DNA of 64,000 bases. Source: Geodermatophilus aquaeductus. Lineage in GTDB: Bacteria; Actinomycetota; Actinomycetes; Mycobacteriales; Geodermatophilaceae. Where the stretch lies: NCBI RefSeq assembly GCF_900182545.1, contig NZ_FXTJ01000005.1:1-64000 (forward strand), read 5' to 3'. Below the pieces are notes generated by a model that worked only from the letters and a program-made list of their open reading frames with translations, was not told the origin of the DNA and searched no databases. Made by a program: the position numbers and the translations under genes. The stretch's first letter is position 1. Every line of letters starts with the position of its first letter. Of this stretch, positions 51,613-63,761 are shown piece after piece.

Positions 51613-52092
51613 TTACTCGGCGGGCGTCGAGGTGGCGCCGGCGGCCGGGCCCTCGCCAGCGGCACCGGCGGCCTCGGCGACGGCGGCGGGGGCGTCGTCG
51701 GCCTTGGGCGCGGCCTTCTTCTTCGGGGTGGTCGCGCCGGCGGCCGGCTCGTCGCCGTTGCCGCGGACGGCCTCCTCGTAGAGGGCCTTGCGGTCGGGCT
51801 TCGGGGCGGCGACCTTCATGGGCGGCGGGGCCGGCTCGCCCTTGAACTTCTGCCAGTCACCGGTGACGCGGAAGATGGCTGCGACCGGCTCGGTGGGCTG
51901 GGCGCCCACGCCGAGCCAGTACTGCGCCCGCTCGGTGTCGACCTCGATGAAGGAGGGGTCCTCCTTCGGGTGGTACTTGCCGATCGTCTCGATGACGCGG
52001 CCCTCGCGCTTGGTGCGCGAGTCGGCGACGACGATGCGGTAGTACGGAGCACGCATCTTGCCCAGACGCATGAGCTTGATCTTGGTGGCCAC
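51613..52092 (-). CDS. rpsP: 30S ribosomal protein S16
   Basis: An early assembly protein of the 30S body. The product is 159 aa: about 85 residues of S16 proper ([30 protein letters not shown]) and a roughly 70-residue Ala/Pro/Lys/Glu tail typical of high-GC actinobacteria. The GTG start at 52092 heads the rpsP-KH-rimM-trmD-NUDIX operon. The stop is TAA, rare in this window. Confidence 0.97.
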   Translation of the reverse strand: MATKIKLMRLGKMRAPYYRIVVADSRTKREGRVIETIGKYHPKEDPSFIEVDTERAQYWLGVGAQPTEPVAAIFRVTGDWQKFKGEPAPPPMKVAAPKPDRKALYEEAVRGNGDEPAAGATTPKKKAAPKADDAPAAVAEAAGAAGEGPAAGATSTPAE

Positions 52093-52250
52093 GGTGGCTC
52101 GGATTCTCCTCGAACGCTGTTCGTCGGTGCTCGCCGGACGGACGCGTGGGGTTACGCCGGGGCGGAGCCAGGGACACGGCCGGCGTCGGTGAGAGGGCCG
52201 CGCACCGCCGTGTTCGACCGTCCATGATGCCAGATGCCGGGAGGCACGTG

Positions 52251-52649
52251 ATGACCAGCCGGGGTCTGCTCCACCACGTGGAGCTGTGGGTGCCCGACCT
52301 CGACCGGGCCGAGCGGTCGTGGGGCTGGCTGCTGACCGCCCTGGGCGCGCAGCCGTACCAGTCCTGGGAGCGCGGCCGGTCGTGGCGGCTGGACGAGGTC
52401 TACGTCGTGGTCGAGCGCTCGCCGGACCTGTCCGCGGACATCCACGAGCGCCGGCGGCCGGGCCTCAACCACCTCGCGTTCTGGGCGGGGACGCCCGCGG
52501 ACCTCGACGCCCTGGTGGCCGCGGCGCCGGCGCACGGGTGGCGGCTGATGTTCGCCGACCGCCACCCGTTCGCCGGCGGCCCGGACCACCGCGCCGCCTA
52601 CCTCGAGGACCCCGACGGCTACGAGGTCGAGCTCGTGGCGGAGAGCTAG
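52251..52649 (+). CDS. VOC (glyoxalase/bleomycin-resistance fold) protein
   Basis: A 132-aa vicinal oxygen chelate protein with two beta-alpha-beta-beta-beta modules. [21 protein letters not shown] begins the first with a His metal ligand, [11 protein letters not shown] starts the second, and [10 protein letters not shown] closes it with the Glu ligand. GGGAGG precedes the ATG. Members include lyases, dioxygenases and resistance proteins; nothing here fixes the substrate. It shares CTAG with the convergent proS stop. Confidence 0.87.
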   Translation: MTSRGLLHHVELWVPDLDRAERSWGWLLTALGAQPYQSWERGRSWRLDEVYVVVERSPDLSADIHERRRPGLNHLAFWAGTPADLDALVAAAPAHGWRLMFADRHPFAGGPDHRAAYLEDPDGYEVELVAES

Positions 52650-54394
52650 CCCCGGGCCGCGGTGAGGACGGCGGCCGCGGCGTCGGCCACCGGGACCTCC
52701 GTCCGCTCCCCCGTCGCCCGGTCGCGCACCTCGACGACGCCCTGCGCCAGGCCGCGGCCCACCGTGACGATCGTCGGCATCCCGAGCAGCTCGGCGTCCT
52801 TGAACTTCACGCCGGGCGACACCTTCGGCCGGTCGTCGTAGAGGACGGTCAGGCCGGCGGCCACCAGCTCGTCGGCCAGCCGCTCGGCGGCCTCGAACAC
52901 CGCGGCGTCCTTGCCGGTGGCGACCAGGTGCACGTCGGCCGGGGCGATCTCGCGCGGCCAGACCAGGCCCAGCTCGTCGTGCGTGGACTCGGCGATCGCG
53001 GCCACCGCGCGGGAGACGCCGATGCCGTAGGAGCCCATCGTGACCGTGACGAGCTTGCCGTTCTCGTCGAGCACCTGCAGGCCCAGCGCGTCGGCGTACT
53101 TGCGGCCGAGCTGGAAGATGTGCCCGATCTCCACGCCGCGGGCCAGCTCCAGCGGGCCGGAGCCGTCGGGCGCGGGGTCGCCGGGCAGCACCTCGGCGGC
53201 CTCGACGGTGCCGTCCCAGGAGAAGTCGCGGCCGGCCACCAGGTCGAACACGTGCTTGCCCGGCTCGTTGGCGCCGGTCACCCACCGGGTGCCGGGGACC
53301 ACGCGCGGGTCGACGAGGTAGCGGATGCCCGACGCGCTGTCCTTCCCGAGCACCTGCGGCCCGATGTAGCCCTTGACCAGCGCCGGGTGCTTCTCGAAGT
53401 CCGCGAACGGCTCCACCTCGGCGGGCGCCATCTGCGCCTCGAGCCGCTTGGCGTCGACCTCGCGGTCGCCGGGGACGCCGACGACGAGCGGCTCGCGGGT
53501 GCCGTCGGGGTGCACCAGCGTGACGACGACGTTCTTCAGGGTCGAGGCCGCCGTGTACCCGGCGTCGGGGAACAGCTCCCGGGCGACGGCGACCAGCGTC
53601 TCGATGGTCGGGGTGTCGGGGGTGTCCTCGACGTGCGCCTCGGGCAGCCCGTCGAGCGGGATCGGCTCGGGGACGACGCTGGCGACCGCCTCGACGTTGG
53701 CCGCGTAGCCGCCGGCCGAGCGCACGAAGGTGTCCTCGCCGATCTCGGTGGGGTGCAGGAACTCCTCGCTCCTGGAGCCGCCCATCGCGCCCGACATCGC
53801 CGAGACGATCACGTACTCCAGGCCCAGCCGGTCGAAGATCCGGATGTAGGCGGCGCGGTGCGCGGCGTAGGAGGCGTCCAGGCCGGCGTCGTCGACGTCG
53901 AAGGAGTAGCTGTCCTTCATCGTGAACTCGCGGCCGCGGAACAGCCCGGCCCGAGGCCGCGCCTCGTCCCGGTACTTGGTCTGGATCTGGTACAGCGACA
54001 GCGGCAGGTCCTTGTAGGACGAGTACAGGTCCTTCACCAGGAGCGTGAACATCTCCTCGTGCGTGGGGCCGAGCAGGAAGTCCGCGCCGCGGCGGTCCTG
54101 CAGGCGGAAGAGGTTGGGGCCGTACTCGGTCCACCGGTTGGTCGCCTCGTAGGCCTCGCGCGGCAACAGCGCCGGGAAGTGCACCTCCTGGGCGCCCATC
54201 CGGTCCATCTCCTCGCGGACGACGCGCTCGACGTTGCGGAAGACCCGCCAGCCCAGCGGCAGCCAGGTGAACCCGCCCGGCGCGGCCCGCCGGATGTAGC
54301 CGCCGCGCACGAGGAGGCGGTGGCTGGGCACCTCGGCGTCGGCCGGGTCGTCGCGCAGGGTGCGCAGGAACAGGGAGGACATCCGCAACAGCAC
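52646..54394 (-). CDS. proS: Prolyl-tRNA synthetase
   Basis: Charges tRNA-Pro; bacterial-type class II synthetase with the editing insertion. The product is 582 aa from GTG at 54394. Motif 1 ([18 protein letters not shown]), motif 2 ([23 protein letters not shown]) and motif 3 ([14 protein letters not shown]) are present. The INS editing domain fills about residues 220-400, and the C-terminal anticodon-binding domain follows with [26 protein letters not shown] lies eight bases before this GTG; ATG at 54382 is an alternative, four codons shorter. Confidence 0.96.
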   Translation of the reverse strand: MLLRMSSLFLRTLRDDPADAEVPSHRLLVRGGYIRRAAPGGFTWLPLGWRVFRNVERVVREEMDRMGAQEVHFPALLPREAYEATNRWTEYGPNLFRLQDRRGADFLLGPTHEEMFTLLVKDLYSSYKDLPLSLYQIQTKYRDEARPRAGLFRGREFTMKDSYSFDVDDAGLDASYAAHRAAYIRIFDRLGLEYVIVSAMSGAMGGSRSEEFLHPTEIGEDTFVRSAGGYAANVEAVASVVPEPIPLDGLPEAHVEDTPDTPTIETLVAVARELFPDAGYTAASTLKNVVVTLVHPDGTREPLVVGVPGDREVDAKRLEAQMAPAEVEPFADFEKHPALVKGYIGPQVLGKDSASGIRYLVDPRVVPGTRWVTGANEPGKHVFDLVAGRDFSWDGTVEAAEVLPGDPAPDGSGPLELARGVEIGHIFQLGRKYADALGLQVLDENGKLVTVTMGSYGIGVSRAVAAIAESTHDELGLVWPREIAPADVHLVATGKDAAVFEAAERLADELVAAGLTVLYDDRPKVSPGVKFKDAELLGMPTIVTVGRGLAQGVVEVRDRATGERTEVPVADAAAAVLTAARG

Positions 54395-54541
54395 GGACAG
54401 AGTCTCCCAGGGCGCGCGAGCCGGTTGTGCCGCGCGGTCAGCAGCTCGCAAGGGGGTCGCAAGTGCCGGCGGCGACCGTCGTCCCCAGCGAGCCGCCGAC
54501 CGGCGGGCTCGAACCCGCCGAGAACCCCTGGAGCTCCCCCC

Positions 54542-55120
54542 GTGCGCACGCCCCGCCGACTGGCCACCCTCGTCCTCGCCGTCTCCGCGAGCGCGGCCCT
54601 CGCCGCCTGCTCGTCCCCGGTCAGCGGCACGGCCACCCCGGTCTCCCAGGGCCAGGAGGCCTCGACCGACCCCGCCGCCCCGCCCGTGGAGGAGGCCGGC
54701 GACACCGACCCCGTCCCGAGCCCCGCGCCGCAGACCTCCCCCGGGACGGGCGGCACCGGGACGGGCACCGACGACGACCTCCCCGTCCCCGGCGCCGGCG
54801 TGCCCGGCGACCTGGGCCTGTGCCAGGCGGTCGTCGGCTGGTACGGCTACGCCGGCCTGTCGCTGATCTCCGTCGACGAGAACGGCTACGTCGACCCCGC
54901 CTCCGTCGTCCCGCTGCTCGAGGCGCTGCGCGACGCCCCCGCCGACCACCAGGACGCCAGCGCGCCGCTGCTCGCCGCCGCCGACGACGTCTCCGGGGTC
55001 ACCGACGAGGTGATCGGCCAGCTCGGGTCGGGCACCGACGTGTTCACCGCCTTCGAGACGCTGACCGGGCCGGTCACCGACTTCGGCGCCGCCTGCACGA
55101 GCGCCGGCGTCGCCGTCTGA
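54542..55120 (+). CDS. Putative lipoprotein, unknown function
   Basis: A 192-aa protein: basic RTPRR, a hydrophobic stretch, and lipobox ALAAC near residue 23, so probably lipidated. A Thr/Pro/Gly linker of about 55 residues follows. A globular C-terminal 110 residues begins [20 protein letters not shown] and includes two cysteines (in LCQ and AACTS) that could form a disulfide. It is divergent from proS and convergent with the amidohydrolase gene. I do not recognise the domain. Confidence 0.7.
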   Translation: MRTPRRLATLVLAVSASAALAACSSPVSGTATPVSQGQEASTDPAAPPVEEAGDTDPVPSPAPQTSPGTGGTGTGTDDDLPVPGAGVPGDLGLCQAVVGWYGYAGLSLISVDENGYVDPASVVPLLEALRDAPADHQDASAPLLAAADDVSGVTDEVIGQLGSGTDVFTAFETLTGPVTDFGAACTSAGVAV

Positions 55121-55126
55121 CCGGGC

Positions 55127-56205
55127 TCAGACGACCCGGCCGCGCAGCACGGTGAGGACCGGCCGGGTCAGCGTGTCGAGGTCGGCGCGCGGGTCGGCCT
55201 CGTAGACGACGAGGTCGGCCGGCGCCCCCTCCTCGATGCCGGACAGCCCCAGCCAGGCGCGCGCGGACCACGACGCGGCGGCCAGCGCGGCCTCGGCGGG
55301 CAGCCCGGCCCGGCACAGTGCACGGACCTCGTCGGCGATGCGGCCGTGCTCGATGCCGCCGCCGGCGTCGGTGCCGGCGAACACCGGCACCCCGGCCTCG
55401 TACGCCGCCCGGACGACGGCACCCGACTGCGCGTACAGCCGCCGCATCGTGCTCGCGTACGTGGGGAACCTCGCCTCCCCCGCCGCGGCGAAGCCGGGGA
55501 AGTTCTCCACGTTGACCAGCGTCGGGACGACGGCGGTCCCCCGCGCGGCCATCTCGCCGACGAGGTCCTCGGTCAGCCCGGTGCCGTGCTCGATGCAGTC
55601 GATGCCGGCGCGGACCAGGCCGGGCAGCGCGTCGGTGCCGAAGGTGTGCGCGGTGACCCGCGCACCCTCCTCGTGCGCCGCGGCGATCGCCTCGACCACG
55701 ACGTCGGCCGGCCACTCCGGCGCGAGGTCGCCCACCGAGCGGTCGATCCAGTCGCCGACGAGCTTGACCCACCCGTCGCCGCGGCGGGCCTGCACCCGCA
55801 CCTCGGCGACGAGGTCCGCGGGCTCGAGCTCGACGGCCAGGCCCGGGATGTAGCGGCGGGTGCGGGCGAGGTGCCGGCCGGCCCGGACGATCCGGGGCAG
55901 GTCGGGTTCGTCGTCCAGCGCCCGGGTGTCCACCGGCGAGCCGCAGTCGCGCAGCGCGAGCACGCCGGCGGCCCGCTCGGCCAGCGCCTGCTCCCGCAGC
56001 CCGGCCCGGTCCTCCACCGGCACCCCGCCGTGGCCGATGCCCACGTGGCAGTGCGCGTCGACCAGACCCGGCAGCAGCCATCCGCCGCGGGACACGGTCT
56101 CCGCGCCCGGCACCGGGTCGAACGTCACCCGGCCGTCGCGGATCCACAGGTCGCGGTGCTCGCCCTCGGGGAGGACGACCCCGGAGACGTGGAGGGCCGG
56201 CGCGC

Positions 56206-56209
<4 letters not shown>
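55127..56209 (-). CDS. Amidohydrolase family protein
   Basis: A 360-aa metal-dependent hydrolase with TIM-barrel amidohydrolase fold. Metal motif VDAHCHVGIGHGG is the HxH near residue 52-54. A lysine sits in GDGWVKLVGDWID, later His residues in VTAHTFGTDAL and CIEHGTGLT, and Asp in VFAGTDAGGGIEHG. It resembles imidazolonepropionase/prolidase-like subgroups; the substrate is unknown. The GTG start overlaps the ffh stop by 4 bp. The same neighbour stands beside ffh in Mycobacterium (Rv2915c). Confidence 0.9.
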
Positions 56210-57774
<1,565 letters not shown>

Positions 57775-57866
57775 GAGCAGTCCTCAGCAGTCACGGGCGC
57801 GGACGGGCCGCGCCACCTGACCCCAGGGTATCGACCCGGGCGACCGCCCCCGGCCGTGCGCGCCGC

Positions 57867-58055
57867 TCAGGCCGCGCGCCGCACCGCCGCCGCGACCACC
57901 GTCTCCAGGCCGCCGAGCAGGAACGCGCCGCCGCAGTCGGTGCACGCCCACTCGGGGCACTCGCCGTCGTCGTCGGTGTGCCCGTCGGCGCAGGGCGGCT
58001 GCTCGAACAGCCGGTCCTCGCCGCAGGTCGGGCAGGGCCACGTCTGAGCGGTCAC
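57867..58055 (-). CDS. Small zinc-ribbon protein, unknown function
   Basis: A 62-aa protein with cysteines at 8, 11, 22, 33, 38 and 41. CPTC and CTDC pairs look like one zinc ribbon (C8/C11 with C38/C41), with C22, His26 and C33 as possible extra ligands. It has no membrane segment. The GTG start has GGGGAG five bases upstream, which supports real translation. It stands 91 nt after glnD and 92 nt before ffh. I do not recognise the family. Confidence 0.6.
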   Translation of the reverse strand: MTAQTWPCPTCGEDRLFEQPPCADGHTDDDGECPEWACTDCGGAFLLGGLETVVAAAVRRAA

Positions 58056-58081
58056 GGGTGCTCCCCCTCGGCGTCGTCGGT

Positions 58082-58103
58082 CGCGGGACCGGTCCGTCCC
58101 GCG
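58082..58103 (-). terminator. Hairpin after glnD
   Basis: An 8-bp perfect stem (CGCGGGAC at 58082-58089 with GTCCCGCG at 58096-58103) and a 6-nt loop lie 43 nt past the glnD stop on the minus strand. It is a plausible terminator of the amt-glnB-glnD operon; there is no T-run. Confidence 0.5.
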
Positions 58104-58146
58104 TCAGCCCGACGGTCGCACGCGGCACCGACAGTTCCGGCGTTCC

Positions 58147-60516
58147 TCAGTCCGGCGTGTCGGACCGCCCGCTGTGCGCCGGGTCGGGTACGGCACCGCG
58201 CGTGGCGGCGGCGAGGGCGGTCTCGACGCGGCCCCGCTGCTCGGCGTCGATCGGGCAGCCGGCCGCGTTGCACACGTAGAAGTAGTCCGCGGCGTCGGCC
58301 CCGAGCGTCTCGATCCGCGCGGAGGTGACGTCGAGCCCCTCGGCGGCCAGCGCGGCGGTCAGCCGGTACAGCAGCCCCGCCCGGTCCCCGGCGCGCACCT
58401 CCACGATGCTGGTCGCCTCCCCGCTGACCTCCGAGTCGTGCCAGGAGATCCGCGGCGGCGCCGAGCGGGCGGCGTCCTGCCGGTAGTCGGCCTCGCGCTG
58501 ACGCAGCCGCTCGGCCAGCGGCAGCGTCCCCTCCAGGGCCGCGCGGACGGCGTCGACGAGGATCGTCGGCTGCGGGGCGCGGCCGAAGCGGGGCCGGACG
58601 GCGAACACCGCGGTCGCCCGGTGCCCGGCGACGTTGACCTTCGCGGCGCGGACGTCGAGCTGGTTGAGCGCCAGGACCCCGGCCAGCCGGCTGAACAGGC
58701 CGGGCGCGTCGGGGGCGCCGATGGTGACCTGCTGGCCGTCGGCGACGTCCTCGACCCCGACGGTCACCGTCCCGTCCTCGGCCGCCTGGGCCGCCGAGGG
58801 CTCGGTCGGGTGCAGGACGGGGTCGGGCTCGGCCACCGGCGTCCCGCCGAGGTGAGCCTGCACGCGGGCCACCAGGTGCGCGACCAGGTGGGCCTTCCAC
58901 GGCGACCACGCCGAGACGCTCGTGGCCGCGCCGTCGGCCTGGGCGAGGGCGTGCAACAGCTGCAGCACCTGCGCGTCGCGGCCGATGGTGTCGGCGACCC
59001 GCTCGATGGTCGCGGGGTCGTCGATGTCGCGGCGGGTGGCGGTGTCGGGCAGCAGCAGGTGGTGGCGCACCAGGGTGCCGAGGACGGCGACGTCGGCCGG
59101 CGCGAAGCCCATGCGCTCGGCGACGGCGGCGGCGATCGGCTCCCCGACGACGCTGTGGTCGCCGGGCCAGCCCTTGCCGACGTCGTGCAGGAGGGCCGCG
59201 ACGAGCAGCAGGTCGGGGCGGTCGACGTCGTGGGTGAGCTCGGCGGCGGCCGTGGCGGCCTCGACGAGATGACGGTCGACGGTGAACCGGTGCCACGGGT
59301 GGCGCTGCGGCAGCGACCGCACGCGGTCCCACTCGGGCAGCAGCCGCGACAGCAGGCCCTCCTGGTCGAGCTGCTCGAGGACCGGCACCGCCGAGCGCCC
59401 GCTGGCCAGCAGCCGCAGGAACGACCAGCGGACCTCGGCCGGCCACGGCTCGGGCACCGGCGGGGAGTGCACGGCGAGCACCTTGAGCGTGTAGGGCGAG
59501 AGCAGCAGGTCGGCGCGGGCGGCCGCGGCGGCGCCGCGCAGGACCAGCCCGGGATCGGCGGCCGGGCGGGCGTCGCGGGCGAGCACCACCTCGTCGCCCT
59601 GGCGCACCACACCGTCGGCCAGCGGCTCGCGCCGCACCCGGCGGTAGCGCGCGCGGGGGCGGCGGACCAGCGCGGCCTCCACCCGCCGCCAGGTGTCGTC
59701 GGCGACGAAGGCCAGCCGGCGCCCGGCGAGGCTCACCTCGCGCAGCAGCACGTCCTCGTCGGCCAGCCCGAGCGCCACCGCGACCGGCCGCTGCTCCTGC
59801 CGGACGAGGACGTCGGTGGACCGGCCCGAGCGGCGCCGGAGCTCGTCGCGGACGTCGAGCAGGAAGGAGTAGGCCGCCTCCACCTCGGCGGAGGGCTCGT
59901 CGACCAGCTGGGCGGCGGCCACCGCGCGCAGCACCTGTCCCTCGCGCAGGCCGCCGTAGGCCTCCTTGAGGTCGGGTTCGAGGAGGAACGCCAGCTCCCC
60001 GACCTGGCGGGCCCGGCCGCGGCGCAGGTCGCGCAGCTGCGGCAGCAGCCTCGACGCCGACTGCCGCCAGCTGGCCAGGGTGGCGGTGCGCAGCGACGCG
60101 GCGAGCGCGGCGTCGCCGGCGACCAGCCGGGCGTCGAGCAGGCCCAGTCCCGCCTTGACGTCGGTCGAGGCCACCGACACCGCCTCGGACACCGACCGCA
60201 CCGAGTGGTCCAGCCGGGCACCGGCGTCCCAGATCGGGTACCAGACGGCGTCGGCGAGGGCGGCCACCTCCGGCCGGCCGTCGTGGACGAGCACGAGGTC
60301 GAGGTCCCCGTGCGGCGGGGGTTCGCGCCGGCCGAGGCTGCCGACGGCCACCAGCGCGATGCCGTCGGTGCCCGTCCGCGGCGCGGTGGCACCGCGGGAC
60401 TGCCGGGGCGGCGGCGTCCCGGCGACGGCGTCGGCCAGCAGGCCGCCGAGCCAGGCGTCGAGCAGCCGCACCCGCTCGGCGCGGGGCAGGTCGGGCAACG
60501 ACCCGAGGTCGGGCAC
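58147..60516 (-). CDS. glnD: [Protein-PII] uridylyl/adenylyltransferase GlnD
   Basis: Modifies and demodifies the PII protein according to nitrogen status; in several actinobacteria it adenylylates rather than uridylylates. The product is 789 aa. Nucleotidyltransferase motif GSLGRREPPPHGDLDL is near residue 58. The HD hydrolase domain has LLHDVGKGWPGDHS near 443, and two ACT domains start near 600 and 705. GTG at 60516 is chosen for GGGGGA five bases before it; an upstream frame overlapping glnB has no suitable start before family sequence. Third gene of amt-glnB-glnD. Confidence 0.93.
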   Translation of the reverse strand: MPDLGSLPDLPRAERVRLLDAWLGGLLADAVAGTPPPRQSRGATAPRTGTDGIALVAVGSLGRREPPPHGDLDLVLVHDGRPEVAALADAVWYPIWDAGARLDHSVRSVSEAVSVASTDVKAGLGLLDARLVAGDAALAASLRTATLASWRQSASRLLPQLRDLRRGRARQVGELAFLLEPDLKEAYGGLREGQVLRAVAAAQLVDEPSAEVEAAYSFLLDVRDELRRRSGRSTDVLVRQEQRPVAVALGLADEDVLLREVSLAGRRLAFVADDTWRRVEAALVRRPRARYRRVRREPLADGVVRQGDEVVLARDARPAADPGLVLRGAAAAARADLLLSPYTLKVLAVHSPPVPEPWPAEVRWSFLRLLASGRSAVPVLEQLDQEGLLSRLLPEWDRVRSLPQRHPWHRFTVDRHLVEAATAAAELTHDVDRPDLLLVAALLHDVGKGWPGDHSVVGEPIAAAVAERMGFAPADVAVLGTLVRHHLLLPDTATRRDIDDPATIERVADTIGRDAQVLQLLHALAQADGAATSVSAWSPWKAHLVAHLVARVQAHLGGTPVAEPDPVLHPTEPSAAQAAEDGTVTVGVEDVADGQQVTIGAPDAPGLFSRLAGVLALNQLDVRAAKVNVAGHRATAVFAVRPRFGRAPQPTILVDAVRAALEGTLPLAERLRQREADYRQDAARSAPPRISWHDSEVSGEATSIVEVRAGDRAGLLYRLTAALAAEGLDVTSARIETLGADAADYFYVCNAAGCPIDAEQRGRVETALAAATRGAVPDPAHSGRSDTPD

Positions 60517-60614
60517 GGGATCCCCCTGGGTGGTGGCGGGCGGGACGGCGTCGGCCGGGGCGGTGGGGGCCTCCCACCACCCCGGCCGACGGTCGATCTC
60601 CGGCGTTACCGGGC

Positions 60615-62299
<1,685 letters not shown>

Positions 62300-62429
62300 G
62301 GCAACCTCCTGAGGTGGGTCGTGGGCCGAGGGCCGCAACGAGGGAACGGGCCCCGGCAGGCCGGGGTCGGACGGGTCGCGGTCGCAGCCCTCCCTGGCGG
62401 CGACGCGGCGTTCACGGTGCCGGGCGGGT

Positions 62430-62468
62430 GTTTCCGGAGGCGTCGTCGACCTGTTTCCGGACGGTGAA
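62430..62468 (-). promoter_or_regulatory. GlnR-like binding site upstream of amt
   Basis: On the minus strand TTCAC-N6-GAAAC (62468-62453) matches the actinobacterial GlnR half-site pattern gTnAC-N6-GaAAC. A second GAAAC lies at 62434-62430, 23 bp away, preceded by a weaker ACGAC. The octamer GTTTCCGG (plus strand) occurs exactly twice with that 23-bp period. The location 130-170 nt before the amt start suits nitrogen-limitation control of amt-glnB-glnD, which GlnR activates in Streptomyces. Confidence 0.5.
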
Positions 62469-62520
62469 CTCCGCGCCGCGTGTCCCGGGGGCGTGTGTCG
62501 GCCGTGTTGCCGGCGCCCCG

Positions 62521-62542
62521 GGACGTGTCCGCCGTCACGTCC
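62521..62542. promoter_or_regulatory. Inverted repeat in the amt-nickel permease gap
   Basis: GGACGTG (62521-62527) and CACGTCC (62536-62542) form a 7-bp inverted repeat with an 8-nt spacer in the 334-nt gap between two divergent starts. It could be an operator or a chance match in GC-rich sequence. The rest of the gap holds the GlnR-like and Nur-like sites and no gene. Confidence 0.3.
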
Positions 62543-62574
62543 GGGTGGGCGTTCTTGCTGCGAGGCCCATGCAG

Positions 62575-62597
62575 TTGCAAACTGTCTGCAATAAGGT
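62575..62597 (+). promoter_or_regulatory. Nur-type nickel operator over the permease promoter
   Basis: TTGCAA-ACTGT-CTGCAA at 62575-62591 fits the Nur box tTGCaa-N5-ttGCAA described in Streptomyces, with one mismatch in the right half. It abuts a -10-like TAAGGT at 62592-62597 and lies 42 nt upstream of the nickel/cobalt permease start. Nur is a Fur-family repressor using Ni(II). Binding here would block the promoter when nickel is sufficient. The match is seen; regulation is inferred. No nur gene is in the window. Confidence 0.65.
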
Positions 62598-62633
62598 CCT
62601 CGGCGTCCGATCGACCGCCCTCCTGGAGGAACC

Positions 62634-63761
62634 GTGAGCGTCCCCGCCCGAGCCGCCGCCGCACCGCCGGCCGCGCCGCTCCGCCCGGGCCGGCTCCGGG
62701 GCTCCTTCTCCCCCCGCGAGTGGCGCTCCATCGCCGGCATGTCGGCGTTCGTGCTGCTGCTGCACGTCGTGGGCTGGGGCGTGCTCGTCCTCGCCGTCGC
62801 GCCGCAGGAGTACCGGCTGGGCACCACCGGGGTGCTCGGCGTCGGCGTGGGCCTGACCGCCTACATGCTCGGCGTGCGGCACGCCTTCGACGCCGACCAC
62901 ATCGCCTCGATCGACAACACCACCCGCAAGCTGGTCGAGGACGGCCGCCCGTCGGTGAGCACGGGCTTCTGGTTCTCCCTCGGCCACTCGTCGGTCGTGT
63001 TCGTGGCGAGCCTGCTGCTGGTGGCCGGGGTCCGCTCGGTCGCCGGCGTCGTCCAGGACGAGGGCAACGCGGTCGGCGAGACGCTGGCGCTGGTCGGCAC
63101 GCTCGTGGCCGGCGCCTTCCTGCTGCTCATCGGCCTGATGAACCTGGGCTCGGCCGTGGGCATCGCCCGCGTGTTCCGCCGGATGCGCCGCGGCGAGTAC
63201 GACGAGGCCGAGCTCGAGCACCACCTGCACAACCGCGGCTTCCTCGCCCGGCTGCTGAACCGGGTCACCCGCCGGGTCAGCCGCGCGTGGCACCTCTACC
63301 CCGTCGGCCTGCTCATGGGGCTGGGGTTCGACACCGCCACGCAGGTCGCCCTGCTCGTGCTGGCCGCGGGCTCGGCCGCGTTCGTGCTGCCCTGGTACGC
63401 GATCCTGGTGCTGCCGGTCCTGTTCGCGGCCGGGATGAGCCTGTTCGACACCGCCGACGGCGTCCTCATGTCGCGGGCCTACGGCTGGGCGTTCCTCAAG
63501 CCGGTCCGCAAGGTCTTCTACAACCTGACCATCACGGTGCTGTCGGTGACCGTCGCGCTCGTCATCGGCGTCCTCGTGCTGGCCGGCCTGCTCGCCGAGC
63601 GGCTGCACGTCGACGGCGGCCCGCTGGCCTGGCTGGCCTCGCTGGACCTGGAGTACGTCGGCTTCGCGATCGTGGGGCTGTTCGTGGTGACCTGGGCGGT
63701 CGCCGCGGCGATCTGGCGGTTCGGCCGGATCGAGCAGCGCTGGTCGGCCGAGGTCCGCTAG
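62634..63761 (+). CDS. NiCoT family nickel/cobalt permease
   Basis: A high-affinity Ni(II)/Co(II) uptake protein, HoxN/NixA/NicT type, of 375 aa with about eight membrane helices. The family signature is in helix 2: VRHAFDADHIASIDN with His83, Asp88 and His89. A second motif region, GFWFSLGHSSVVF, follows, as does LMGLGFDTATQVALL. GGAGGAACC sits directly before the GTG. It is divergent from amt and inserted between amt and ftsY, which are otherwise neighbours in actinobacteria. The upstream Nur box argues for nickel rather than cobalt. Confidence 0.93.
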   Translation: MSVPARAAAAPPAAPLRPGRLRGSFSPREWRSIAGMSAFVLLLHVVGWGVLVLAVAPQEYRLGTTGVLGVGVGLTAYMLGVRHAFDADHIASIDNTTRKLVEDGRPSVSTGFWFSLGHSSVVFVASLLLVAGVRSVAGVVQDEGNAVGETLALVGTLVAGAFLLLIGLMNLGSAVGIARVFRRMRRGEYDEAELEHHLHNRGFLARLLNRVTRRVSRAWHLYPVGLLMGLGFDTATQVALLVLAAGSAAFVLPWYAILVLPVLFAAGMSLFDTADGVLMSRAYGWAFLKPVRKVFYNLTITVLSVTVALVIGVLVLAGLLAERLHVDGGPLAWLASLDLEYVGFAIVGLFVVTWAVAAAIWRFGRIEQRWSAEVR

